NCBI RefSeq assembly: GCF_001896135.2
Contig: NZ_MPOH02000005.1
Span: 101,742-165,741 of the forward strand
Direction of reading: 5' to 3'
DNA length: 64,000 bases
Source: Streptomyces phaeoluteigriseus
GTDB lineage: Bacteria; Actinomycetota; Actinomycetes; Streptomycetales; Streptomycetaceae
Below the pieces are notes generated by a model. That model saw only the letters and a program-made list of their open reading frames with translations. It did no database searches and was not told the origin of the DNA. The translations under genes and the position numbers were made by a program. Below, piece after piece: positions 16,381 to 28,337 of the stretch; positions within the stretch are counted from its first letter, which is position 1; every line of letters starts with the position of its first letter.

Positions 16381-19300
16381 CGGCGGGAGCCGCCGCGTTC
16401 CTCTCCCGCCGGGCCGCCGAACTCGGCGTCCGTCAGGCGCCGCGCCCCGAGGCGCCCGCACCGCTCGACGTAGCGGTCGTCGGCATGGCCTGCATGTTCC
16501 CGCAGGCACCCGACCTGCCCACCTTCTGGGCCAACGTGGTCGGCGGCGTGGACGCGGTCGGCGAGGTCCCGGCCGACCGCTGGGACCCGGCCGTGCACCA
16601 CGGCGGGTCCACCCCGTCGAAGTGGGGCGGCTTCCTGCCGCCGATCCCCTTCGACCCGCTGCGCTACGGCATCCCGCCCACCTCCCTCGGCCACATCGAG
16701 CCGGTCCAGCTGCTGTCCCTGGAAGCCGCCCGGCGTGCTCTGGAGGACGCCGGATACGGCGAGGGAGGAAGGACGTTCGACCGCTCCCGCACCTCGGTGG
16801 TGTTCGGCGCGGAGGCCGGCAGCGACCTCTCCAACGCGGCCACCCTGCGAGCCGTCCTGCCCTCCTACTACGGGAAGGTGCCGCAGGGGCTCGACGAGCA
16901 GCTCCCGCAGCTCACCGAGGACTCCTTCCCCGGCATGCTCGCCAACGTCATCTCCGGCCGGATCGCCAACCGGCTCGATCTCGGCGGCGCCAACTACACC
17001 GTCGACGCCGCCTGCGCCTCCTCACTGGCCGCGGTCGACGTCGCCTGCAAGGAACTCCTCGGCGGCACCAGCGACGTCGTCCTGTGCGGCGGTGCCGACC
17101 TGCACAACGGCATCAACGACTACGTCCTCTTCTCCTCCGTGCACGCCCTGTCCCCCACCGGACGCTCCCGCGCCTTCGACGGCTCGGCCGACGGCATCGC
17201 CCTCGGCGAGGGCGTGGCCTGCGTGGTCCTCAAGCGGCTCGCGGACGCCGAGCGCGACGGCGATCGGATCTACGGCGTCATCAAGGGCCTCGGCTCCTCC
17301 AGTGACGGCCGCTCCCTCGGACTGACCGCGCCCCGCCCCGAGGGCCAGCGGTCCGCGCTGGAGCGCGCCTACCGCAACGCCGGAGTCTCCCCGGCCGAGG
17401 TCGGTCTCGTCGAGGCGCACGGCACCGGCACGGTGGTCGGCGACCGCACCGAACTCGCCATCCTGAGCGAGGTGTTCAGCGAGGCGGGCGCCGAGGCGGG
17501 CGGCTGTGTGATCGGCTCGGTCAAGTCGCAGATCGGGCACACCAAGTGCGCCGCCGGGCTGGCCGGCCTGATCAAGACGGCCCTCGCGCTGTACACGGGC
17601 GTCCGGCCGCCGACGCTGCACGTGGAAGCGCCCAACGCGGCCTGGGACGCGGACAGCAGCCCGTTCGCCTTCCACACGGAGGCCCGGCCGTGGGCCGCGC
17701 CCGCCGGTGAACGCCTCGCCGGGGTGTCCGCGTTCGGCTTCGGCGGCACCAACTTCCACCTGGTGCTCGGCGCCCACCCGGGGCCGGCGGCGCCCGCCCG
17801 GGGCCTGGACGCCTGGCCGGCCGAACTGTTCGTGTTCCGCGGCCGGGACGAGAAGTCGGCCCGCCGCTCCGTCGAGGAACTCCTCGAGGTCGCCGGGACC
17901 GACGGCCGCCCGTGGCGCCTGCGCGACCTGGCGCTCGGCGCGGCGCGGCGGTCGGACGCGAGCACGGACCCGGTGCGGTTCGCGGTCGTGGCGAGCGACG
18001 TGGACGACCTGACCGGGAAACTGCGGACCGTCCTCGACGGCCCGGCCGGCGCGGCCCCCGCCCGCGGGATCCACCGGGCCGAGGCCGAGCCCGCCGGGGA
18101 CGGCAAGGTCGCCTTCCTCTTCCCCGGGCAGGGCAGCCAGCGCCCCGGCATGCTCGCCGACCTGTTCGTCGCCCTCCCCGGGTTGCGCCCGTACCTGGAG
18201 CTGGGGCGGGCCCACGCGGACGCGCTGTACCCGCCGGCCGCGTTCGACGACGCCGCCCGGGACCGGCAGCGGGCCGCGCTCACCGACACCCGGGTGGCCC
18301 AGCCGGCCCTCGGCGTCGCCGGGCTCGCCGCACACGCCCTGCTGACGGCCGCCGGCGTGGAGCCGGACATGGCCGCCGGGCACAGCTACGGCGAGCTGGT
18401 CGCCCTCTGCGCCGCCGGTGCCCTGGCCCCCGAGACGCTGCTGGAGCTGAGCGCCGAGCGGGCGGCGGCGATCCTCGGGGCCGCCGGGGAGGAGCCGGGG
18501 ACCATGGCCGCGGTCACCGCCGGTGCGGAGGAGGTCGAGCAGGCCCTCAAGGCGGCGGGCGCACCCGACACCGTCGTCGTCGCCAACCGCAACTCCCCCC
18601 GGCAAACGGTGGTCTCCGGTCCGACCGACGCGGTCGCCGAGGCCGTACGGCTGCTGCGCGAGGCCGGTCTGCGCGCCCAGCGGATCCCCGTGGCGTGCGC
18701 CTTCCACAGCCCGCTGGTCGCCGGGGCGGGTGACCGCTTCGCCGAGGCGCTCGCGGCCCGCCCGGTGCACGCGCCCGAGTTCCCGGTGTGGTCCAACCGC
18801 ACCGCCGCGCCGTACGCCGCCGACGCGGGCGCGGTCCGGGCCGAACTCGCCGCGCAGATCGGCGCCCCGGTCTCGTTCACCGAGCAGATCGAGGCGATGT
18901 ACGAGGCGGGCGCGCGCGTCTTCGTCGAGGCCGGTCCCGGGTCGGTGCTGACCCGGCTGGTCGGACAGATCCTCGGCGAGCGCCCGCACACCGCCGTCGC
19001 CTGCGAACCCCGCCCCGGCGGCGGCCTGCGCGACTGGCTCGACGCCCTCGCCCGGCTCGCCGTCGCGGGGCTGCCGGTGCGCACCGGACTGCTGCTGCGC
19101 GGCCGGGACGCCGTCGACGCGGTCCGCACCCCCGCGCCCAAGGTCCCCGGCTGGACGGTCGACGGGCAGCTCGTCCGCACCGCCGCCGGCACCCTCCTTC
19201 CCGGTGCGCTCGCACCGGCCCGACGTGTCGTGGACACCCTGGAGACGACTGTGACGACCAACCCCCCGCACGGCGTCCCCTGCGACCGGGACGCGCTCGT

Positions 19301-21304
19301 CTCCGAGTTCCTGCGCACCAGCCGGGAGATGATCGCCGCCCAACGGGACGTGCTGCTCACCTACTTCGGCGGCACGCCCGGTGCACCGGTCGCCGGACCC
19401 GTCCTCGTGCAGGCACCGCCGCCCGCTGTCGAGACCCTGCCGCAGGCGCCCGAACTCCCCGTCGCGGCACCGCCGTCGGGCCCGGGGCCCGCGCCGGAGG
19501 CCGGCGGGCCCGTCGACGTCCAGCGGATGGTCCTGGAGATCATCGGCGAACGCACCGGTTATCCCGTCGACATGATCGAACCCGACCTCGATCTGGAGGC
19601 GGACCTCAGCATCGACTCCATCAAGCGGGCCGAGATCGCCGGTGAGCTGGCCAGGCGCCTGGGCGCGGGCGGCGGCGCGGACCTCGCCTCGATGGACGAC
19701 GCCGAGCTGGAAGAACTGGCGAAGGCGCGTACGGCGGCGGCGGTGACCGGCTGGCTCACCGCCCGGCTGGGCGCGTCCACGGGGGCGGAGGCGGCGCCGG
19801 CATCGGAGGAGTCGGCGCCCGTGGAGTCGCCCGGCTCGAAGGCGGTGACCGGGGAGCCGCCCCGGCGGCACGTCCTGCGCCCGGTGCTCCTCGACGGCCC
19901 CGGCGGCTCCGACCCCGCCGCCCTGTTCCCCGGCACCCGCTGGATCCTGCTGGGCGACGAGCCCGAAGTGGCCTCCAGCCTGCAGGCGTTGGGCGCCGAG
20001 GTCGCCGTACGGGGCCGGGACCACGTGCTGGGCGACGGGGACGGGCCGGTGGACGGGGTGCTGTACCTCGGGGCACTCGCCCACGACGGCACAACCGTGC
20101 TGCCGGACGCGTTCCCGGTGCTGAAGGCGGCTCTGGCGCGGGGGCCGCGGTGGCTGCTGGCCGTGCGGCCGTCCGACGGCGACGCCCGGTCGGCGGGGCT
20201 GCGCGGCTTCTTCCGCACCGTGGCCCGCGAGTACCCGGAGACGGTGGCGCGGTCGTCGACCTCACCGACCTGTCGCCCGCCGCCGTCGCGGACGCCGTGG
20301 CCGGGGAGGCCGCCGCCCCGGACCGTACGCCGGTCGTCGTGCTCTCGGCCGCCGGACGGTACGGGTTCGAGCTGGTGGAGGCGCCGCTCGGCGCGCTCGG
20401 CGGCACGGGCGCCGGACCGGCCGGGGACGGCGCGGCCGAGGCCGCCGCGCTGGGCCTGGACCGGGACTCGGTGGTGGTGCTGGCGGGCGGGGCACGGGGG
20501 ATCACCGCGCAGTTCGCCGCCGCGCTCGCCGGTGCCGCCCGCTGCCGGCTGGAACTGCTCGGCCGCACCCCCGCGCCGGACGGCCCGGAGGACGCGGACA
20601 CCGCCGCCGCCCGCACCCCGGCGGAACTGCGCGCCGCGCTCGCGTCGCGCGGCGGTGCGAAGCCCGCCGAGATCAACCGCGCCGCCCAACTCCTGTTGGC
20701 GCAGCGGGAGATCAGGGCGACACTGGAGGAACTGACCGCGCTCGGCAGCCGGGCCCGCTACCGCTCGGTCGACTTCCGTGAGCCGGACGCCGTACGCCAG
20801 GCGGTGAAGGAGATCCACGCCGAGCACGGCCGCCTCGACGGCGTGGTCCACGCGGCCGGGGTGATCGAGGACCGGCTCATCGCCGAGAAGAGCGCCGAGT
20901 CCTTCCAGCGCGTCTACGGCACGAAGGCCACCGGCGCCCAGGCGCTGCTCACGGCGCTGGAGGAACTGCCCACCGCGCCCGCGTTCACGGTGCTGTTCGG
21001 CAGCATCTCCGCCGTCCTCGGCAACCGCGGCCAGGTCGACTACGCGGCGGCCAACGACGCCCTGGAGTCGCTCGGCGCCGCCTTCGCCGCCCGCACCGGG
21101 CGTCGGGCGCTGACCGTGCACTGGGGTCCGTGGGCGCCCGCGGCCGGGCACACCGGCATGGTGGGGGCGGAACTGGCCCGCGAGTACGCCCGGCGCGGCA
21201 TCCGGCTGATCGACCCCGAGGAGGGCACCGCGGCGCTGCTGCGGGAGCTGGCCTGGGGCGAGGAGTCCGCGACGGCCGTCGTCCACACCGCCTCGGGCTG
21301 GTGA
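16377..21304 (+). CDS. PfaA-like iterative PKS: KS-AT-ACP-KR (one internal frameshift)
   Basis: Domains in order: ketosynthase (residues about 25-470) with active Cys in VDAACASSLAAVD and His in EAHGTGTVVGD and IGHTKCAAG; acyltransferase with FPGQGSQRPGM and the Ser of AGHSYGELVALC; an acyl carrier domain with the pantetheine Ser in LSIDSIKRAEIAG; and a ketoreductase with GGARGIT, Ser of FGSISAVLG and YAAAN. The KS resembles PfaA/HglE rather than modular PKS. The frame shifts near 20245; one more G there (ACGG to ACGGG) restores REYPETGGAVVDLTDLSP. Only one ACP is seen, whereas true PfaA proteins have several. The product is probably a special lipid or alkyl chain. The next PKS gene starts inside this stop codon (GTGA). 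Confidence 0.82.
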
Positions 21305-24300
21305 CCGCGACCGTGACACCCCGTCAAGTACCGGTCGCCATAGTGGGGATGGCGGTGCTGCTGCCGGGCGCGCCCGACCTGGACACCTACTGGCGGAACC
21401 TGCGGGACGGCGTGGACGCCGTCGGGGAGGTGCCGGACGGACGCTGGGACGCGGACTACTACCACCCCGGGACCGCCTCCGAACCGGCCGTCGCGGACCG
21501 GGTGTACGCCCGGCGGGGCGGGTTCGTGGACGGGCTCGCGCAGGTCGAGGTCACCCGGTTCGGGATCATGCCGAACTCGGTGGCCGGGACCGAGCCCGAC
21601 CAGCTGATCGCGCTGCACGTGGCCGCCGCCGCCCTCGACGACGCGGGCGGCACGGACCGGCTCCCGGACCGGGGGCGGGTCGGCGTCGTCCTCGGCCGGG
21701 GCGGGTACCTCACCCCGGGCCTGGTCCGGCTCGACCAGCGGGTCCGGACCGCCGGGCAACTCGTGCGCACACTCGGCGAGTTGCTGCCCGGCCTGACAGC
21801 GGGCCAACTCGACCGGGTGCGGGAGGCGTTCACGGACCGGCTGGGCGCCGACAGCCCCGAGTCGGCGATCGGCCTGGTGCCCAACCTGGCCGCCTCCCGG
21901 GTCGCCAACCGGCTCGACCTGCGCGGCCCCGCCTACACGGTGGACGCGGCCTGCGCCTCCTCGCTGGTCGCCGTCGACCAGGCGGTGGGCGAACTCGCCA
22001 CCGGGCGCTGCGACCTGATGCTCGCGGGCGGCGTCCACCACTGCCACGACATCACGTTGTGGAGCGTCTTCTCCCAACTGCGCGCCCTCTCCCCCAGCCA
22101 GCGCATCCGGCCGTTCCACCGGGACGCCGACGGCATCCTGATCGGCGAGGGCACGGGCGTGGTCGTCCTCAAGCGGCTCGCCGACGCCGAGCGCGACGGT
22201 GACCGGATCTACGCCGTCGTCCGGGGCACCGGTGTGGCGAGCGACGGCCGGGCGGCCGGGCTCGTCAACCCCGATCCGGGCGGCCAGGCACAGGCCGTAC
22301 GGCAGGCGTGGCGGGCGGCCGGGCTCGATCCGGCGGCGCCCGGTTCGATCGGCCTGCTGGAGGCGCACGGCACCGCCACCCCGGCCGGGGACGGGGCCGA
22401 ACTGGCCACGCTGGCGGAAGTGTTCGGGCCCGGCGACGGCGAGGCCGTGCTGGGCTCCGTCAAGTCGATGATCGGGCACATCATGCCGGCCGCCGGGGTC
22501 GCCGGGCTGGTCAAGGCCGCCCTCGCGGTCCACCACGCGACGCTGCTGCCCACCCTGCACTGTGACGACCCGCACCCGGCGCTGGCCCGCACCCGCTTCC
22601 GCACCCTGGAGAAGGCCGCCCCCTGGGAGACCACGCCGGACCAGCCCGTGCGGCGGGCCGCGGTCAACGCGTTCGGGTTCGGCGGGATCAACGCCCACGT
22701 GGTGCTGGAGGAGCCGCCGGGGGCCCGCGCACCCGCCCCGGTCACGCGGGTCACCGAACCCGAACCGGTGCTGCTCCTGGCCGCCGGCTCGACCGAGGGC
22801 CTCGCCGACCTGCTGGACGCCGACGACAGCGCCGTACGCGCCGCCGGACTCGATCCGGCCCGTCCGCGTCCGCAGGCCGGACCGGTCCGGCTGGGCATCG
22901 TCGACCCGACCGGGAGACGCCTCGCCCTGGCCCGGCGCGCGGTCGCCAAGGCGCGTGCCTGGCACGGCCGCGGCGACGTGTGGTTCCGGCCGGACCCGCT
23001 CCTCGGCGCGGGCGGCGGGAAGCTGGCGTTCCTCTTCCCCGGCCTGGAGGGAGACTTCACCCCGCGGGTGGACGACATCGCCGCCCACTTCGGGCTGCCC
23101 GCGCTCGCGGTCGCCGAGGACGGGGCCGCGACCTCGGCCGGCACGGTCTCGGAGTCGTCGCCGTCGGCCGCCTCCTCGACACCGCGCTGCGCCGGACCGG
23201 GATCGTCCCGGACGCGGTCGCCGGGCACAGCCTCGGCGAGTGGACGGCGATGGCGGCGGGCGGGCTGTACTCCGGGGACGAGGTCGACGCCTTCATGGCG
23301 GACTTCGATTCGGACTCCCTCACCGTGCCGGGCCTCGCCTTCGGGGCGATCGGCGCACCCGCCGAGCGGGTGCTGGCCGCACTCCGTGCGCAGGAGTGGA
23401 CCGGGGCGGGCCTGGTGCTGTCCCACGACAACGCGCCCGGCCAGTCCATGGTGTGCGGGCCGGACGCGGCGGTCGAGGAGTTCGTGCGGGCCTTCCGGGC
23501 CCGGGGTGTGCTGAGCCAGGTGCTGCCGTTCCGGTCCGGCTTCCACACGCCGATGCTGGAACCCCACCTCGGTCCGATCAAGGAGGCCGCCGGACGGTTC
23601 CGGCTGCACCCCCCGCACACCCCCGTGTGGTCGGGCACGACCGCCGCACCCTTCCCCGAGGACGAGGCGCGGGTACGGGAGCTGTTCGTCCGGCACCTGC
23701 TGGAACCCGTCCGCTTCCGGCAACTCTCCGAGGCCCTGCACAGCGCGGGCCACCGGGTGTTCGTCCAGGTCGGACCGGGCGCGCTCGGCTCCCTCGTCGG
23801 CGACACCCTGGGCGCCCACGACCATCTGGTCGTCGCCGCCAACTCCTCGCAGCGCACGGGCCTCGCCCAGCTCCGCCGGGTGGCGACCGCCCTGTGGGTG
23901 GCGGGCGCCGACGTGGCCCCGGCACTGACACCAAAGGCCCGCGCCGGGACCGTACGGTCGCGACGCAGCCGGTCCGGCTGGACCTGAGCGGCGACCTGGT
24001 GTCCCTCGCGCCCGCGCGACTGGCCACTCTGCGAGCCGAGTTGGCGCCGGGGACGACGAGCCCCACGACCCCTGCCCTCGACGCGCTCGTCCCCGGCTCG
24101 CCGATCGCCGCCGAGCTGTCCGCGCTGCTCCGGGACACGGCGGACACGGCGGCCGCCCTCCTGACGGCACCGGCCCGCACCCCCGTCCCACCGTCACCGC
24201 CGGCCCCCCGCCGCGCGATCGTCCGGGTCTCCCCCGACACGATGCCTTACCTCCTGGACCACTGCTTCTTCCCGCAGCGGCCCGGCTGGCCGGACGTGTC

Positions 24301-24637
24301 CGACCGGTGGCCGGTGGTCCCGGCGACGACGATCGTGCAGCACATCATGGACACGGCTCAAGAGGCGGCGCCCGGCCGGGTGCCGGTCGCCGTGCACGGG
24401 GCGCGGTTCGAGGAGTGGCTCACCGCCACCCCCGCCGTCGACGTCCCGGTCACCGTGGTCCCCGAGGGTCCGGACCGGCTGGCGGTCTCCTTCGGTCCGC
24501 GGGCCCGCGCCACCGTCGAACTCGCCGCCGCCCACCCGGCCCCGCCCGCCCGTGCCGCGCAGTTGCTTCACGCCCTCGGTGATGAGGTTGAAGCCGTGCA
24601 CGTAGGCCTCGGAGAGCCCGCCGCCGCCCGGTGTTGA
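21301..24637 (+). CDS. Second PUFA-type PKS: KS-AT-truncated DH (two frameshifts)
   Basis: GTG 21301 overlaps the previous stop. A PfaB/PfaC-like ketosynthase (VDAACASSLVAVD; EAHGTATPAGD; MIGHIMPAAG) is followed by an acyltransferase-like domain with AGHSLGEWTAMAAGG and QVGPGALGSLVGD, and then by the start of a hot-dog dehydratase (MPYLLDHCFFPQ...WPVVPATTIVQHIMD). Frame changes lie at about 23145 and 23955, each repairable by one base. The dehydratase breaks off at about 24560, where sequence from a thiolase on the other strand begins, so the true 3' half has been lost. The protein as encoded cannot carry a full DH domain. Confidence 0.75.
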
Positions 24638-24668
24638 GGGGCAGCCGGCCGCCGGTCTCCAGGGCGCC
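24560..24668 (-). pseudogene. Remnant of a lipid-transfer (SCP-x type) thiolase
   Basis: The minus strand encodes LETGGRLPLNTG and, one base out of frame, GGGLSEAYVHGFNLITEG and VKQLRGTG. This is the conserved C-terminal segment of thiolase-like/SCP-x proteins, which act on fatty acyl or sterol side chains. Nothing else of the gene is present on either side: the downstream flank is the truncated PKS gene and the upstream flank is a 7-bp repeat. It marks a recombination junction. Confidence 0.6.
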
Positions 24669-24714
24669 GCCCGCCGCCCGCCGCCCGCCGCCCGACTGCC
24701 TGCCGCCCGCCTGC
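24666..24714. repeat. CCGCCCG tandem repeat
   Basis: About four perfect copies of CCGCCCG, then degenerate copies (CTGCCTG, CCGCCTG), fill the gap between the thiolase remnant and the next gene's stop codon. Confidence 0.8.
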
Positions 24715-24717
24715 CGG

Positions 24718-25257
24718 CTATTCGACCCCCGTCGCGTCGATGAGCCGGACCAGGTCTCTGCGCCCGTATCCGAGCAGACGGGCGCGATGAACGGCCATCA
24801 GCACCAGTTGCGCGACGGTCTTCCCGGGGTGCCCTTCCGGGTCGTCTTCGAGCCACTCCTGCGGTTTCCCGACTCCCACGCTGTTCATCACCAGCCCGTA
24901 CTCGCGACGGATCTCCGCGACGGTCCCCGCGACCGCGTCCAGGAGCGTCCGCCCAGGACGCTCGCACTCCAGGGCGAGGCAGCCCCGGTCGACCGGTACG
25001 CACCCCCGCGGCGGTCGGGCCCGCAGGCCCGCGTACCGCTCGTCCGTGAAACCGGCGGCTTCGAACTCCTCGTGCACCAGCGAGAACCGGTGGAAGCCGG
25101 GCGGAACCGGAGGCGGCGGCGGCGTGTACTCCCACCCCGCGTCCTCGTACAGCCGCCGCTTGACCTCTTCGGCGTCGACATGGGTCACAGTGAGACCCGA
25201 CCCTTCGTTACGACCGGTGGTCGTACCGTCCGGGTTGCGCTGGAACGTCAGACTCAT
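24718..25257 (-). CDS. Conserved hypothetical protein
   Basis: ATG 25257 gives a 179-residue soluble protein without signal peptide or membrane segment. It begins MSLTFQRNPDGTTTGRNE, has a Pro-rich patch (TPPPPPVPPG) near residue 45 and ends in a helical half. Codon third positions are strongly G/C, as in real genes here. I do not recognise a catalytic motif. It stands alone, ending beside the PKS/thiolase junction. Confidence 0.6.
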   Translation of the reverse strand: MSLTFQRNPDGTTTGRNEGSGLTVTHVDAEEVKRRLYEDAGWEYTPPPPPVPPGFHRFSLVHEEFEAAGFTDERYAGLRARPPRGCVPVDRGCLALECERPGRTLLDAVAGTVAEIRREYGLVMNSVGVGKPQEWLEDDPEGHPGKTVAQLVLMAVHRARLLGYGRRDLVRLIDATGVE

Positions 25258-25695
25258 GTGTGCCCCCGTGGTGTCCGCGATCAATGCGACGAACGTGACC
25301 GAGACGGCCTCGTCGCTGGATCAAACGGGCCGCCGGTCCGGCACGTGCCCCCATCGGGCAGCCTCACCCGAACGTGTGACCCGACCCCGGCTCGGGCATT
25401 CCTGGTTCCGGTGACCCGCGAAGACGGGCGGTCGCGACGCCCCCGGAATCCCTGGGAACGGTCCAGATCAGTCACCATCCAGTCAGCCACATCACGGCGC
25501 GCGGGTCCCCGAACGTCATCGACGCTGTGGGCGAATCCTCTCGGCGGACGCGGATGGGCAGAGCTGTCACCGATGGGCGGATGCGGGCCGACGGTCTGCC
25601 GGTTCCACCGCGTGTCTGTGGCCCAGATCCGCCGATGGCCCGGCTTCTACGGACTCGCCAGAGCATTCATCAGCTTCGGGGCGACCGCCCCGGCA
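25258..25695. other. Intergenic stretch, nothing recognised
   Basis: It lies upstream of the hypothetical gene at 24718-25257 and downstream of the EcsC-like gene. Short frames exist on both strands but none shows conserved motifs or ribosome sites. Confidence 0.5.
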
Positions 25696-26871
<1,176 letters not shown>

Positions 26872-27298
26872 GGCGAGTGCCCCCCCGGGCGGTTCAGCGC
26901 ACAGCGAGGGTGCCCGGCCTGGGCAAGCCCGCTGACGTTCCCACATGGTGATTCAGCAACCAGGACATCTTGGATGGACGTCCGATGAGCTGGAACTCTA
27001 GCGCGCCGTCACACGGTTGGTACCGTCGCGTCGGCCTCCGTCGTGATCGTCATCGCTGCGGTCGGCTGCGCCTCATACCAAGCGATCCCGCGTCGGTTCG
27101 ACACCGCGAACAGCACGGTCGTGTCAGCCTCCTTGACCGCTTGTACGCCCCTACGTCGCGCCTCCGCCCCGTGACGTCGGCACGGCACATCGCGTGCCAA
27201 GCGCGTTCCCGACCCGGAGACAGCCGGCCGGGAGACGCGGCACATTCGACTACGGGTGGTGGTGGTACCCCCTCTCCCACCGACCTGCCTCATCCGGC
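26872..27298. other. Intergenic stretch, no supported gene
   Basis: It separates the EcsC-like gene's start from the hydrolase gene's stop. A minus-strand frame ending TTVLFAVSNRRGIAWYEAQ near 27,100 looks mildly protein-like but has no domain or ribosome site I can support. Confidence 0.4.
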
Positions 27299-28137
27299 TC
27301 AGCCCAGGAAGTCCGTTACCGTCGCAACGAACTGGGCCGGGTCGTCCACCCATGGGTGGTGCGAGCCCTCCGCCTGAACGACCAACTCGGCCTTCGGGAA
27401 AAGTCCGGCGAATTCGGCGATGGCACGCGGCGGCGCGGCGAGGTCCACCTCACCCGCGCACAGCAGTACAGGTACCGCCAGTTCGGCGAGCGCCGCTCTG
27501 GTCCCCGCGGGTCGAAGGCGCCCTCCGCGGCGAAGACGGGAACCGCTTCCTGGTTCTTCTCCACGGCGTCGGCCGCCTGCAACGCCTGGGCCCTCTCGTC
27601 CCAACGCCGGTACCAGAAGGGGGCGACGGCCTCCCACCGCTCGGGCGTTCCCCGTCCCTGGGTGATCTCCTCCAGGGCAAGATACGCGTCGGCGAACCAC
27701 GGCTCACCCTCCCGCTCGCGGACGGCCGCGAGCCGGTCCTCCGGCGTGATCTCGACGCCTACGGCCATGACGCTGGGTGTGACGAGCAGCAGGCGCGCGA
27801 CCCGGTCCGGGTGACGAACGGCGTACAGCACGGCAAGGTTCGCCCCGGCGGAGTGCCCCAGCAGATCCCACCTCTCCACTCCCAGGTGGACCCGCAGTGC
27901 CTCGACGTCGTCGACGAGCCGGTCGCATCGGTACGACGTCGGATCCTGCGGGGTAGCGGACTCCCCCGTCCCTCGCAGATCGAACCGGATCAGCCGCCGG
28001 TGAGCCGTCAACCCGCCGAGATCCCCCAGGTAGGACGAGGCCCGCATCGGCCCGCCGGGCAGACAGACCAACGGCGGACCGTCCCCGTCCACGTGGTAGG
28101 CGAGCAGGGTTCCGTCGGGCGCGGTGAAGGTAGGCAT
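27299..28137 (-). CDS. Alpha/beta hydrolase (S33 proline-iminopeptidase type), frameshifted
   Basis: ATG 28137 starts a protein with the oxyanion region CLPGGPMRASSYLGD, RFDLRGTGES and the nucleophile elbow GHSAGANLA. The catalytic His (GSHHPWVDDP) and the last strand (VPVLLCAGEVDLAAPP) are in a second frame that starts near 27510; one more G at CCCGCGGGG joins them. Total length would be about 280 residues, normal for the family. Relatives hydrolyse small esters or peptides; the substrate is unknown. It ends far from other genes and is followed by a 200-bp gap before the Hsp70 gene end. Confidence 0.78.
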
Positions 28138-28337
28138 GGCCGGCAGCTTCCCAGCGGCAACGCGGCGGGGCAAACGCGTAACAGCGGCCGGGAGAGCCCT
28201 ATAAGCCGTTGCGGCAGGCTTCCTCGAAGGTGCCGGCCTCGGCCTCGCAGGCGCGCCCGTGCAATGCCGCCGTGTACGGGCCGCCAACTCACTTCCGTGG
28301 GTGATCGAGGCAGAGCCGAGGTCGGCCGGTGTGGCGC

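Noticed and set aside
17022..20084. 1020-residue minus-strand ORF opposite the PKS
   Set aside because: It mirrors PKS codons and has no domain signature.
28196..28290. Short minus-strand frame ending EAEAGTFEEACRNGL
   Set aside because: It looks protein-like but begins after a stop with no start site or match; it may be a gene remnant, too short to call.
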